Positions 36,436 through 45,489 of a DNA stretch of 64,000 bases are shown here, piece by piece; positions within the stretch are counted from its first letter, which is position 1, and each line of letters starts with the position of its first letter. The stretch spans positions 4,599,001 to 4,663,000 of the forward strand of contig NZ_CP144906.1 of assembly GCF_036699995.1 (NCBI RefSeq). The letters run 5' to 3'. A program made the translations under genes and the position numbers. Below the pieces are notes generated by a model that saw nothing but the letters and a program-made list of their open reading frames with translations, made no database searches and was not told the DNA's origin. The DNA comes from Clostridium beijerinckii (lineage in GTDB: Bacteria > Bacillota > Clostridia > Clostridiales > Clostridiaceae).

Positions 36436-38385
36436 TTAAAATTCTCCGTATTTATACATATAGTTCTTTCTAGGTTCAACAATATCCCCCATAAGTAATG
36501 AAACCATCTTTTCTGCCTTAGCCGCATCTTCTATAGTTACTTGAAGCAGGGTTCTACTTTCTGGATTTAATGTTGTATCCCACAATTGGTCTGGATTCAT
36601 TTCTCCTAGTCCTTTATATCTTTGAATCAGCGCACCTTTTCCAACTTGTTTCTTTGTATTTTCAAGTTCATCATCACTATATGCATACTTAACTATAGTT
36701 TTTCCTTTAGTCTCTCTATATACTTTGTACAATGGCGGCTGTGCCAAGTATAAATGTCCATTAGCAATAAGTGGCCTCATATATCTATAAATATAAGTCA
36801 TCCATAGTGTCCTAATATGATATCCATCCACATCAGCATCACTCATTATTATTATCTTGTCATATTTTAAATCTTCTTCTCTATAGTTATCCAAAGTACC
36901 TGTTCCAACAGCAGTGTTAAATATTTTTAATTCTTCAGAAGCCAATACATTTTCAAGTTTTTGTTTTTCAGTATTCATTATCTTACCTTTTGAAGGCATT
37001 ATAGTTTGAAACCTTCTATCTCTAGCTTGCTTTGCAGATCCTCCTGCTGAATCTCCTTCCACAACTATAAATTCATTTACAGTTTTATCTTTCAATGTAC
37101 ACACAGCAACTTTTCCTGCAAGTGGTGCTGTACCTTTTCCTATTTTCTTTTTTTCTGCTTCATTTATTTTCTTAATCTTGTCTCTTCTTTTAGCTGCTTC
37201 TAATGCGTTATTGATTATACTTGTTGCCAAAGTTTTATTATCTTCTATCCATTCAGAAAATTTAGTATACACTAAATCATTCATCATAGTATACGCTTCA
37301 TTATTTCCAAGTTTAGTCTTAGTTTGACCTTCAAAGATAGGATTTGTGATTTTAATTCTTACAATAGCAGTCATACCTTCTCTTAAATCATCGCCTTCAA
37401 ATTCCTTATCTTTTTCCTTAACCAATCCTAACTTTTTAGACCATTCTTTAAAAGCTCTTGTCATTCCAGTCTTAAATCCAGTTTCATGAGTCCCAGCTTC
37501 TGTTGTTGGAATGTTATTCACATAACTTGCAATATATTCAGTAGTTGAATCTGTAAATTGAATACATACTTCACCATATAATTGAAGTTCCCCAACAGTT
37601 CTTTCGCCGTCAAAAATTATAGGCTCTTCATGAATTGGTGTTTTACTTTCATTTAGATAATTTATAAAATCTAAAAGACCATTTTCTGAGTAATATTCTT
37701 TAGTGATTTCTTGTCCTTTTCTTTTATCTATTAATTCTAATCTTATCCCTTTATTTTGGAATGCCAGCTCCTGTAATCGGCTATCTATTATATCAAATTT
37801 AAAATCAGTAGTTGAGAAGATTTCTTTATCCGGCTTAAATGTGATCTTTGTTCCAACCTTATCTGTTTTTCCAATCACCTTCAAGCTGCCAACAGCTGTT
37901 CCTGGCATTTCTCTTTTTAATTCTTTATCAAAAGCATATTCAAATCTTTGTCTGTATATATTCCCGTTTTGGTAAACTTCAACCTCTAACCATTCTGATA
38001 AAGCATTTACTACTGCTGCTCCAACTCCATGAAGCCCTCCAGAAGTTTTATAATTTTTATTATCAAACTTTCCTCCTGTATGAAGTTCAGTAAATACCAT
38101 TTCAACTCCAGATTTCTTTTTGATTGGATGAATTCCTGTAGGTATACCTCTTCCATTATCCAATACTGTTACACTTTTATCCTCATTTAATGTTATAGTT
38201 ACTTTATTACCATATCCATTAGCTATTTCATCTATGGAGTTATCTATTATTTCCCATATACAGTGATGTAACCCCTTACTGCCTGTAGATCCTATATACA
38301 TACCTGGTCTTATTCTTACAGGTTCTAGCTTTTCAAGTGATGTTAAATCTGTTACATCATAAGCATTAGTATTTTTTAATTCCAT
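36436..38385 (-). CDS. parE: DNA topoisomerase IV subunit B (ParE-like; GyrB family)
   Basis: The 649-residue ATPase subunit has the GHKL motifs (EIIDNSIDEIANGYG, DNGRGIPTGIHP, GGLHGVGAAVVNALS), the transducer Lys in the TKTKLGN region, and the Toprim elements EGDSAGGSAKQARDR and DADVDGYHIRTLWMT. It works as a heterotetramer with the adjacent A subunit. GGAGGAG supports the ATG at 38385 (MELKNTNAYD). The length and the missing GyrB insert do not by themselves separate ParE from GyrB; the neighbour and its lack of a GyrA box make ParE more likely. Confidence 0.87.
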   Translation of the reverse strand: MELKNTNAYDVTDLTSLEKLEPVRIRPGMYIGSTGSKGLHHCIWEIIDNSIDEIANGYGNKVTITLNEDKSVTVLDNGRGIPTGIHPIKKKSGVEMVFTELHTGGKFDNKNYKTSGGLHGVGAAVVNALSEWLEVEVYQNGNIYRQRFEYAFDKELKREMPGTAVGSLKVIGKTDKVGTKITFKPDKEIFSTTDFKFDIIDSRLQELAFQNKGIRLELIDKRKGQEITKEYYSENGLLDFINYLNESKTPIHEEPIIFDGERTVGELQLYGEVCIQFTDSTTEYIASYVNNIPTTEAGTHETGFKTGMTRAFKEWSKKLGLVKEKDKEFEGDDLREGMTAIVRIKITNPIFEGQTKTKLGNNEAYTMMNDLVYTKFSEWIEDNKTLATSIINNALEAAKRRDKIKKINEAEKKKIGKGTAPLAGKVAVCTLKDKTVNEFIVVEGDSAGGSAKQARDRRFQTIMPSKGKIMNTEKQKLENVLASEELKIFNTAVGTGTLDNYREEDLKYDKIIIMSDADVDGYHIRTLWMTYIYRYMRPLIANGHLYLAQPPLYKVYRETKGKTIVKYAYSDDELENTKKQVGKGALIQRYKGLGEMNPDQLWDTTLNPESRTLLQVTIEDAAKAEKMVSLLMGDIVEPRKNYMYKYGEF

Positions 38386-38526
38386 AAAACTCCTCCATCT
38401 GAACACCAGTTCTTATTTTTTCGTAATTATTTCGCTCTATAAAATATACTGCCTTTCTGCTTTAATGTCAAAAAAAACTTAAGAAGACATCTCTAATCTA
38501 TGATTTTATGATGGTCGCTTACTCTG

Positions 38527-38562
38527 TGAGCACTCAACAAACGAACATGAGTCGAGTCTCCT
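38527..38562. repeat. GCGAACGAA-type dispersed repeat, divergent copy
   Basis: CTCAACAAACGAACATGAGT followed by CGAGTCTCCTTA matches the copies at 6177 and 8766 at most positions. It lies in the 445-base gap 38386-38830, which otherwise has AT-rich sequence and the terminator at 38753. Confidence 0.55.
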
Positions 38563-38752
38563 TATAAAAAAACACTCTGACATTTCTTATTTTTTTAATC
38601 TTCTAAAATCTCTGTCCCTTGCATTGCATGAGACAAACAATATTTCATTATTATATCTCATTAATATTTATATTAAAATATATATTTCTAACAATACTTA
38701 CTACTTATATATATTTATTTGACATTTTCATAAAACATATACCTTATCATAA

Positions 38753-38801
38753 TAAAAATAGGATGTCAAAAAGGTCTTTTCAACCATTTTACGACATCCT
38801 G
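38753..38801 (-). terminator. Terminator of the glycosyltransferase gene
   Basis: AGGATGTC and GACATCCT (8 bp) close a structured loop containing AAAATGG/AAAGACC-type pairing. On the minus strand it is followed by ATTTTTATT. Confidence 0.7.
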
Positions 38802-38830
38802 ATTTCTAATTTATACTTTTGTTTAGAGTA

Positions 38831-40219
38831 TTACACATCACATATTTCTATCTTTCTAACATGCTTAGTATGACTCCACTCTTTATTATTCTTATTTAAT
38901 ATACCTTGAATTGTAATTGGTATCCATGTTAATGTATATAACGCATATAACCAGAATCTAAAGAATAAAATTAATTCTTTCTTTCCTAGTAATATTCCTG
39001 TTAATATCAAGAATGCTAAGTTATAAGCTAAGCCACTCACCCAAGCAATAATCCAATTATCCATATTAGCTGTTAAATAAGGAACTACGAAAACATTACT
39101 AGAATATAATACCATCATAACTAAGAATGGTTTTGTAATTTTTTTATCAATTGTTAATATTAGCGGAGTAATCAAAAATTGAATGACCGCAAATGTCTTA
39201 AATCCAACATCACTAAACAAATAATTTATAATAAATATATTTACGCCTGAAGTATTTGCCTGTATTAAAGTCAAAACTGCTGAAATACCAAGTAATAACG
39301 TTACAAAAGGCTGCAATACGTATAGTGCGCAGTCAAACATATAAAACTTTCTTTCCATTATTGACTTCTTAACAAGCTTAAAGAAATATCTTGAAGCAAC
39401 ATCTGTAAAACCTTGCATCCATCTTTTTCTTTGAGTCCATGATTGTTTAAGCTTTAATGGTTTTTCATCATATATAATCGCATCATGAGCCCAACCAACT
39501 TTTTCTCCATTTAGTACAAGCTTACATGAGAATTCTAAATCCTCTGTCAAACAAGTGGCACCCCAGCCTAATTTCTTCAATGTCTTAGTTTCAATTGCAA
39601 ATCCTGTTCCACCAATTTGATTAGAAAATCCTATATTAGCTCTAGCTAACTGGAACATTCTATTTTGAGTCCAAAAAGCTATTGAATAAGCCGCAGCAAT
39701 CCATGAATCATCTGGATTCTTACTGTCTATATATCCTTGAACAACTTTGTAACCTTCCTGCATCTTTGAATTAATCTCTTTTAAGAAATCTTTATGTACA
39801 AGATTATCTGCATCGAAGATAGCAATAGCATCATATTGTTTTTCCATTGCAAATAACTTTGCAAACATCCACTCTAACGCATAACCTTTTCCTCTTTTAT
39901 CTTTTGCAAATCTTTCACAAACATTTACCCCGTAACCTTTAGATATCTTAGCTGTATCATCTGTACAATTATCTGCAATAACGAAAACGTCATACATTTC
40001 CTTAGGATAATCTAGTTTTAGCATACTCTCTATGAGACTACCAATAACGACTTCTTCATTATGTGCTGCTATTAACAATGCAAATTTATTTTTAGGTTCA
40101 TAGTTCTTATTCTCTTTCTTTCTGAAAAGCCCTATAAGTCCTAAAGCTAAATAGTAACATGTTATTGCAAAAACAAAAATTTGAAAAAATGCTGTTATGG
40201 TAAAAATGTATTTTCCCAT
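38831..40219 (-). CDS. Membrane glycosyltransferase, GT2 family (cellulose/poly-GlcNAc synthase type)
   Basis: The 462-residue protein has one N-terminal membrane helix, a cytosolic GT-A domain and three or more C-terminal helices. Motifs are LLIAAHNEEVVIGSL, the DxD-type AIFDADNLVHKDFL, the acceptor-site TED (CLTEDLEFSCKL) and QRKRWMQG, the full set of a processive or lipid-linked beta-glycosyltransferase. The product could be a polysaccharide or a glycolipid; no synthase partners (c-di-GMP domain, export subunit) are next to it. AGGAG fits the ATG at 40219 with eight bases spacing. It is monocistronic. Confidence 0.87.
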   Translation of the reverse strand: MGKYIFTITAFFQIFVFAITCYYLALGLIGLFRKKENKNYEPKNKFALLIAAHNEEVVIGSLIESMLKLDYPKEMYDVFVIADNCTDDTAKISKGYGVNVCERFAKDKRGKGYALEWMFAKLFAMEKQYDAIAIFDADNLVHKDFLKEINSKMQEGYKVVQGYIDSKNPDDSWIAAAYSIAFWTQNRMFQLARANIGFSNQIGGTGFAIETKTLKKLGWGATCLTEDLEFSCKLVLNGEKVGWAHDAIIYDEKPLKLKQSWTQRKRWMQGFTDVASRYFFKLVKKSIMERKFYMFDCALYVLQPFVTLLLGISAVLTLIQANTSGVNIFIINYLFSDVGFKTFAVIQFLITPLILTIDKKITKPFLVMMVLYSSNVFVVPYLTANMDNWIIAWVSGLAYNLAFLILTGILLGKKELILFFRFWLYALYTLTWIPITIQGILNKNNKEWSHTKHVRKIEICDV

Positions 40220-40434
40220 TACATTCACTCCTAATATTTAATGAGATTTATTCCCATTTATTATTTTATATCTATCATCATACTATACCTATTTAATAAT
40301 ATTTCAATAAAAATAAAAAATCAACCCTATTTTCTTAAGATAAAATTAATATTGCCTCAATAAAATCCTTTACATTTCATTTTTTCTAGCCCAATTCATG
40401 ATATTTCCCAAGCAATAAAAATATATAAATTTAT

Positions 40435-41475
40435 CTAATTCTTCAACTGTTTATTTAATATTTTGTAAGAGACATATCCAATCAATGCTCCTCCAATAAG
40501 TCCACCTATGTGTGCATAATTATCAATATTTTTCACACTTAATCCTATAAATAAATTTATAAGTATTATCTGTAGTAAGCTAGATATATATTTTTTCTGC
40601 AATCTATGTCTTTCCATAATTGCAAAAGCTAACAAAGCTCCCAAAAGACCAAATATGCCACCTGATGCTCCTACTGATATAGTATATGGACTTGCTAGAT
40701 AACTTAATATTGATGCTGTTATACAAGAAGTGATGTAAATAACTAGATACTTTTTAGCCCCATAAATCTGCTGGATTTGCGGACCTACTATATATAAAGA
40801 ATACATATTAAATGCTATATGTATAATGCTAGAATGTAAAAAAGCACAAGTTAATAACCGCCATACTTCTCCATTATTTATAAGTGCATTATATTTAGCT
40901 CCAAAGGTCACTAGTACTGAATTATTTATTGCATTTATCATTTCCTCTGATAACAACTGAGATGAACCTAATGAATGTTTAATATTATAAATATCAATTT
41001 GCATTATTATAAATATTATTACATTTATCAATATTAAAATCATAGTTGGAATTTTATATCTAAAAAATTCTCTCTTATTATCAATATTTTTCACTTTACT
41101 TTTATTTATATACAGTTCAAGTATTTTTTTTAAGGGCAGACATGATTCATCACACTTAATAACTGTATAATTTTCTTTATCCACGATAAGTTTATTTACC
41201 ATAACTGTATTATTTATATTTGTATATTCCCCTTTAGATAAAACTATCATATTTAGAGAAAAGTCTTTTCCTAAGGTTTTTATATATTCAAAAGCTTCTA
41301 AAAAGTCTATATTTTCATTTTCATCCTCGCTTATCAAAACACAGTATACTCCATTTGATAATTCTTTAATTGCAAGAAATATTTCTCTTTTATGAAAATC
41401 ACTATAATATTGTTTCATATAGAAATTCTCTGCATTTACTAAAATTTTATAAAATTCTTCTTTAAAGTTATTCAT
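40435..41475 (-). CDS. Rhomboid family intramembrane serine protease
   Basis: The 346-residue protein has a soluble N-terminal region of about 135 residues followed by six or seven membrane helices. The rhomboid hallmarks are present: the WRLLTCAFLHSSIIHIAFNM helix with His and Asn, the catalytic Ser in GASGGIFGLLGAL, and the catalytic His in YAHIGGLIGGALIG. It should cleave membrane proteins within the bilayer; the substrate is unknown. The N-terminal domain resembles no family I recognise. The gene is single, with repeats on its upstream side. Confidence 0.9.
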   Translation of the reverse strand: MNNFKEEFYKILVNAENFYMKQYYSDFHKREIFLAIKELSNGVYCVLISEDENENIDFLEAFEYIKTLGKDFSLNMIVLSKGEYTNINNTVMVNKLIVDKENYTVIKCDESCLPLKKILELYINKSKVKNIDNKREFFRYKIPTMILILINVIIFIIMQIDIYNIKHSLGSSQLLSEEMINAINNSVLVTFGAKYNALINNGEVWRLLTCAFLHSSIIHIAFNMYSLYIVGPQIQQIYGAKKYLVIYITSCITASILSYLASPYTISVGASGGIFGLLGALLAFAIMERHRLQKKYISSLLQIILINLFIGLSVKNIDNYAHIGGLIGGALIGYVSYKILNKQLKN

Positions 41476-41520
41476 AATACCTTACCTATTCTTATATAAA
41501 AATTCATAACTTATTATTTT

Positions 41521-41583
41521 ATAATGTAAATTCACAATTATAGACAATTTTATTTTCTGTCACAATTGTGAATTTTACATTAT
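41521..41583. repeat. Long inverted repeat between the rhomboid and pepF genes
   Basis: ATAATGTAAATTCACAATT (41521-41539) faces AATTGTGAATTTTACATTAT (41564-41583), differing by one bulged base. It may act as a bidirectional structure. The 356-base gap 41476-41831 holds this and the repeat at 41628; no gene is seen. Confidence 0.6.
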
Positions 41584-41627
41584 ATATTAGGCATAATCAA
41601 AAAAATAACAAATCTATCTGCTAAGAA

Positions 41628-41668
41628 AAGTTCCTTGTTGCAGCATAGCTGCTCTTTTCATAAGTGCC
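41628..41668. repeat. AGTTCC / GCAGCATAGCTGC hairpin repeat
   Basis: AAAAGTTCCTTGTTGCAGCA followed by TAGCTGCTCTTTTCA matches the unit at 7872-7900. The hairpin GCAGC-AT-AGCTGC precedes a T-run. Confidence 0.5.
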
Positions 41669-41831
41669 TATTTTCCACTCTGCTTCATCAGTAGATTGCA
41701 CTAATAGGATCGCTATGAATCCAATCTGCTTCTTCTCCTAATGAAAAATAATCATGGCATTTGGGACTCGTTATTTTCTTTCATATACCTTATTGAAATA
41801 CATCTTGGATTTCTGAATTACCTTGTAAACC

Positions 41832-43616
41832 CTAGTTATCTATCATATCTAAAAGCTCATTGAATCTCTTTATTGTAGCTTCTATTGGTAAATCTGTTGT
41901 CATATCTACTCCTGCATTTCTTAAAATATTTATTGGATAATCACTTCCACCAGATTTTAAGAAACCTTTATATTTTTCTACCGCATTTTCTTTACCATCT
42001 AAGATAGCCTTAGAAAAAGCTGATGCTGCTGCGTAACCTGTAGCGTATTGATAAACATAGAAATCTGAATAAAAATGAGGAATTCTTGACCATTCGACAT
42101 CTACTTCTTTATCTATAACAATTTCATTTCCAAAGTACTTAACATTTAGATCATGCCAAGCTTTATTGTAATCTTCCGCTGTTAATGGTATTCCTTTTTC
42201 TAGAGTCTCATGTGTATATAACTCAAATTCTGCAAACATCAGTTGTCTAAATACAGTTGTTCTTATTTGTTCCAATTCTTGATTTATTAAATATAATTTT
42301 TTCTTTTCATCCTTTTCATTTTCAATTAGATAGTGAATAAGTAATGATTCATTTGTTGTGGATGCAACTTCTGCGCAGAATAATGTATAATTTGCATAGT
42401 AATATGGCTGCTCTTTTCTTGAATAATATGAATGAATTGAATGGCCCATTTCATGTGCTAAAGTTGAAACATCTCCTAGCTCATTATTATAATTTAATAA
42501 AACATAAGGCATAGTATCATATCCACCCCAAGAATATGCTCCTCCTCTTTTTCCTTTGTTTTCATATATATCTATCCAACCATCATTAACTCCGCTTTTA
42601 AAGATATCTAAATACTCTGTTCCTAAAGGATTTAATGCTTTTAATACTATATTTACTCCATCATTAAACTCAATTCTTTCTTTTGGAATTTCAATGACTG
42701 GAACATATAAATCATACATATGAATTTCATCTAATCCTAATAGTTTTTTCTTAATTTTCACATATCTATGAAGTGAATCTAAATTATTATTTATTACTTT
42801 AATTGCATTTTTGTAAACTTCTAAAGGAATATTATTAGGTTTCAATGATGCTTCCAATGCATTATTATATTTTCTAACTCTACTGCTAAAATTGAAAGTT
42901 TTTATTGATGCACTTAGAGACGTTGCTAGAGTATTTTTCAACTTATCATATTCCCCAAATAATCTTTCAAATGCTGCTTTTCTTACCTCTCTATTTTTAC
43001 CTCTTATGAATGAAGAATAGTTTCCTTCTGTTAATTCAACTTCATTACCATCTTCATCTTCTATTTTCCCAAATGTCATATCTGCATTAGTTAATATATT
43101 GTGTATTGCTGAAGGAGCATCCAAGCAATCTGATGCCGCTGCTAACAATTCTTCCATCTCTTTAGATAATATGTGTGGCTTTTCTTTTAATATATCTTCG
43201 ATTAAGAATTCAAATTGTTTTAATTCATCTAATCTGTTTATTTCGCTTTTAATAAAGCTATCATCTAAACTCAAAATTTCCGGTACAAAGAATGCTGTGT
43301 AACTTGCAAGCTCTGCCATGTATATATCAACTTTACTCATTAAACTTTGATAAGTAGTATTTGAAGTATCTTCATCACACTTTAAATGAGCATAAATAAA
43401 TAAATTTTCTGCCTTCCTAGATACTTTTTCATTAAATTTTAAATAATCTAGTATTGCTTCTCCATTCACAAGTTTTCCTGAGAAATCTTTTAATTTAACT
43501 GCTTCATTTTTTACATCTTCAAATTCCTTTTCCCAATCCTCTATATTTTTATAAATCTTATCAACCTTCCACTTAAACTTATCTTCAATTTCTTCTCTTT
43601 TCTTTAAATCACTCAT
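41832..43616 (-). CDS. pepF: Oligoendopeptidase F
   Basis: A 594-residue M3B zinc metallopeptidase that cuts short peptides in the cytosol. The active site HEMGH is in LAHEMGHSIHSYYS, the third ligand Glu lies in the FCAEVASTTNESLL segment, and the C-terminal IPHFYSDFYVYQYATGYAAA motif is conserved. The N-terminal helical region and total length agree with PepF. It lies just downstream of a symmetric AT-rich box and is followed by repeats. No partner genes are nearby. Confidence 0.94.
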   Translation of the reverse strand: MSDLKKREEIEDKFKWKVDKIYKNIEDWEKEFEDVKNEAVKLKDFSGKLVNGEAILDYLKFNEKVSRKAENLFIYAHLKCDEDTSNTTYQSLMSKVDIYMAELASYTAFFVPEILSLDDSFIKSEINRLDELKQFEFLIEDILKEKPHILSKEMEELLAAASDCLDAPSAIHNILTNADMTFGKIEDEDGNEVELTEGNYSSFIRGKNREVRKAAFERLFGEYDKLKNTLATSLSASIKTFNFSSRVRKYNNALEASLKPNNIPLEVYKNAIKVINNNLDSLHRYVKIKKKLLGLDEIHMYDLYVPVIEIPKERIEFNDGVNIVLKALNPLGTEYLDIFKSGVNDGWIDIYENKGKRGGAYSWGGYDTMPYVLLNYNNELGDVSTLAHEMGHSIHSYYSRKEQPYYYANYTLFCAEVASTTNESLLIHYLIENEKDEKKKLYLINQELEQIRTTVFRQLMFAEFELYTHETLEKGIPLTAEDYNKAWHDLNVKYFGNEIVIDKEVDVEWSRIPHFYSDFYVYQYATGYAAASAFSKAILDGKENAVEKYKGFLKSGGSDYPINILRNAGVDMTTDLPIEATIKRFNELLDMIDN

Positions 43617-43688
43617 ATAAATACACCTTTCTTTACAAAAATTTTAGTAAAATTCTAAACCTTATTTATCTCAAGAATATTACCATAT

Positions 43689-43704
43689 ATATTCTTAAGA
43701 ATAT
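43689..43704. promoter_or_regulatory. 16-bp perfect palindrome upstream of pepF
   Basis: ATATTCTTAAGAATAT is a perfect palindrome, and CTCAAGAATATTA, a related half, lies at 43671-43683. It sits 70 to 90 bases before the pepF ATG and could be an operator, but I know no regulator for it. Confidence 0.35.
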
Positions 43705-43745
43705 GCTTATGAAATGTACACAAATGACTATAAAATATCTTTTAT

Positions 43746-44147
43746 CTACTCAGTATATTCAGATTCTTTTCCCTTAATAGCTTCAAATACTGCATTCATC
43801 TCATTATCTATTATAGATACCACTTCTTGTATCTTCCCTTTCATTACATCATAGTCATCTACATAATTAAATTTTATTATATATGTAGGATTGTATTCTT
43901 CTAAATCCTCTTCAATTTCATATCCTTTTTCAGTAAATGCTTCGTTATTAAATAAATCATATATTGCTGAGTATTCCCATTCTTCAACATTTTTATTTGT
44001 ATCGAAATACATATATACAATATCATCCAACACATAAAGCTTTTTTACAAACAATGCACCTTCATTTACTTCAAAACTTCCTAGTTCTTTCTTTATAAAT
44101 CCTGTTTCTTTATCTTTTTCTATTAATACTAAACTTGAAAAATCCAT
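43746..44147 (-). CDS. Conserved clostridial hypothetical protein (DUF6762-like)
   Basis: The 133-residue acidic soluble protein (MDFSSLVLIEKDKETGFIKK at the start, WEYSAIYDLFNNEAF in the middle, DNEMNAVFEAIKGKESEY at the end) resembles a short conserved family seen in Clostridium, which I believe is DUF6762. There is no signal peptide, membrane segment or catalytic motif. It is the last gene before a strand change; the 411-base gap 44148-44558 contains AT-rich sequence that must hold divergent promoters, but I could not place them with confidence. Function unknown. Confidence 0.6.
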   Translation of the reverse strand: MDFSSLVLIEKDKETGFIKKELGSFEVNEGALFVKKLYVLDDIVYMYFDTNKNVEEWEYSAIYDLFNNEAFTEKGYEIEEDLEEYNPTYIIKFNYVDDYDVMKGKIQEVVSIIDNEMNAVFEAIKGKESEYTE

Positions 44148-44558
44148 AGTTCCACCATCCTGTTATTTTTATATTAATTATTTTTATATTAGTAAATCAA
44201 AACATATATAAGTTTTATGAAATCTCCTACATTACTATTTTTAGCCATAGTTCAATAAAGTATAAAATTAATTTAAAACATATATAGTTAATTTCTCATA
44301 TAAAATTATATCAAAAAAGACATTTTATAACCATAAAAATAAAACCTGGTAAACTTTTTTCCAAATATAAGACTATATTCAGAATTCACTCAGATAATAA
44401 TATTTTTTCCTTAACTTTGTCATACGCTTTTATTTTTATTATATGGAATTATATGGTAATATTTTCTTATGTTCACTCATATACTGTGAATTTAATCTTA
44501 TTTATTAATTTCTTCGAACTATACTTTAGGTACATCAAAAATAAAGGAGGTATACAGT

Positions 44559-44972
44559 ATGCTGAATAGCGCACAGATTCAAGAAGAGTACTTTGTTTAT
44601 AAAAAAAGAAGAAGACGAAGACTCCAGAAAAATATTACTCTAAAAAATAAAAGAAGACTCATGTTATCTTTAACTATTTCTTTCGGAATAATAATTATAG
44701 CTTCATTCTTTATGACTCGTGATATTTATATATCAAGCAATTCCAAGGACCTCGGATTTTCTGTAGAACATAACTTTACTTCTGGCTTCTCATCAGAAAA
44801 CAAACTCCTTAGAGTTCAAAAAATGTCACTGCTATATAATGATGGTGAAACTGCTGTTGTTGAAGCATCTGGACTTTCTAAGGCTGCTCCCCATAAAACC
44901 ATTTCAATTAAAGGAAGCTTTAAAAAGGATGATAAGAAAAGCTGGTGCTTAGAAAAAATATTTAACGAATAA
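44559..44972 (+). CDS. Small single-pass membrane protein of unknown function
   Basis: One of three genes on the plus strand. The 137-residue product has a very basic N-terminus (KKRRRRRLQKNITLKNKRR, residues 15-33), one membrane helix (LMLSLTISFGIIIIASFF) and an extracytoplasmic domain of about 80 residues with a beta-strand pattern (KLLRVQKMSLLYNDGETAVV, then ASGLSKAAPHKTISIKGSFK). AAAGGAGG lies ahead of the ATG, a near-ideal ribosome site. I do not recognise the family. It is followed at once by two structured-RNA elements. A sporulation or envelope role is possible but unproven. Confidence 0.7.
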   Translation: MLNSAQIQEEYFVYKKRRRRRLQKNITLKNKRRLMLSLTISFGIIIIASFFMTRDIYISSNSKDLGFSVEHNFTSGFSSENKLLRVQKMSLLYNDGETAVVEASGLSKAAPHKTISIKGSFKKDDKKSWCLEKIFNE

Positions 44973-44977
44973 ATAAG

Positions 44978-45236
44978 TTCATACTTATGCAATAAACTCG
45001 CCGAAAGAAGGGTTAATCTTTTGTTTCGGTATGCTAGAGAATAGGACTGTGGATTTCTAACATTAGAAGTTGCACCCATTTCTGCATGCTCCTGTGGCAA
45101 ACACAGGACAAGCAAAAAGTGGAACAATTTCCAATGAAGAAATCCTCCAGCCTTATTCTCAATGCAACACTGCACAAAAGATTAACCCTTTTTCTAGTAT
45201 CTAGAATTTCATATCATAAGTCTGATTCTTTTTTGT
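44978..45236 (-). ncRNA. Candidate structured RNA element, copy C (opposite orientation)
   Basis: Read on the minus strand, the conserved ACTAGAAA precedes P2, a perfect 16-bp stem AAGGGTTAATCTTTTG / CAAAAGATTAACCCTT (plus-strand 45175-45190 and 45008-45023). P2 is followed by CTTTCGGCGAG. P3 lies between TTGTTCCA and TGGGTGCAAC and is capped by TCCTGTG/CACAGGA. P1 is short (ACTTATG/CATAAGT). P2 shares no sequence with the other copies, yet holds the same place. Confidence 0.6.
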
Positions 45237-45237
45237 A

Positions 45238-45386
45238 TATAGATAACACAATTATAAACTATACTTAAACTATTGAATATTTTCCAACTAGAAATGGATA
45301 ATATACTTTTGTGGAATGTTTCTAAGTATGTTATTCATTTCGGCGAGTTATATGCTTAAGTTCAGGTCTTAGTTGTGTTATCTATA
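45238..45386 (+). ncRNA. Candidate structured RNA element, copy D (149-bp internally deleted form)
   Basis: P1 is a perfect 14-bp stem, TATAGATAACACAA (45238-45251) with TTGTGTTATCTATA (45373-45386). The conserved CAACTAGAAA precedes P2, GGATAATATACTT (45296-45308) with AAGTATGTTATTC (45324-45336), where the two unlike positions are G-U pairs on this strand. P2' is followed by ATTTCGGCGAG. The P3 region is absent. Confidence 0.65.
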
Positions 45387-45489
45387 TAGATTTCCAAAAC
45401 AAGAACTTGACATATACACCAAGCTAGCTCAAGTAAATTGAAGAACTAATCAAATGCATAAGTAAAATTCTTAAGTTGCTTATCTATAA

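Noticed and set aside
44816..45268. Overlapping small open frames around element copy C (119 codons minus, 60 codons plus)
   Set aside because: They cross the end of the membrane protein gene and the hairpins of copy C, have atypical composition and no ribosome site.
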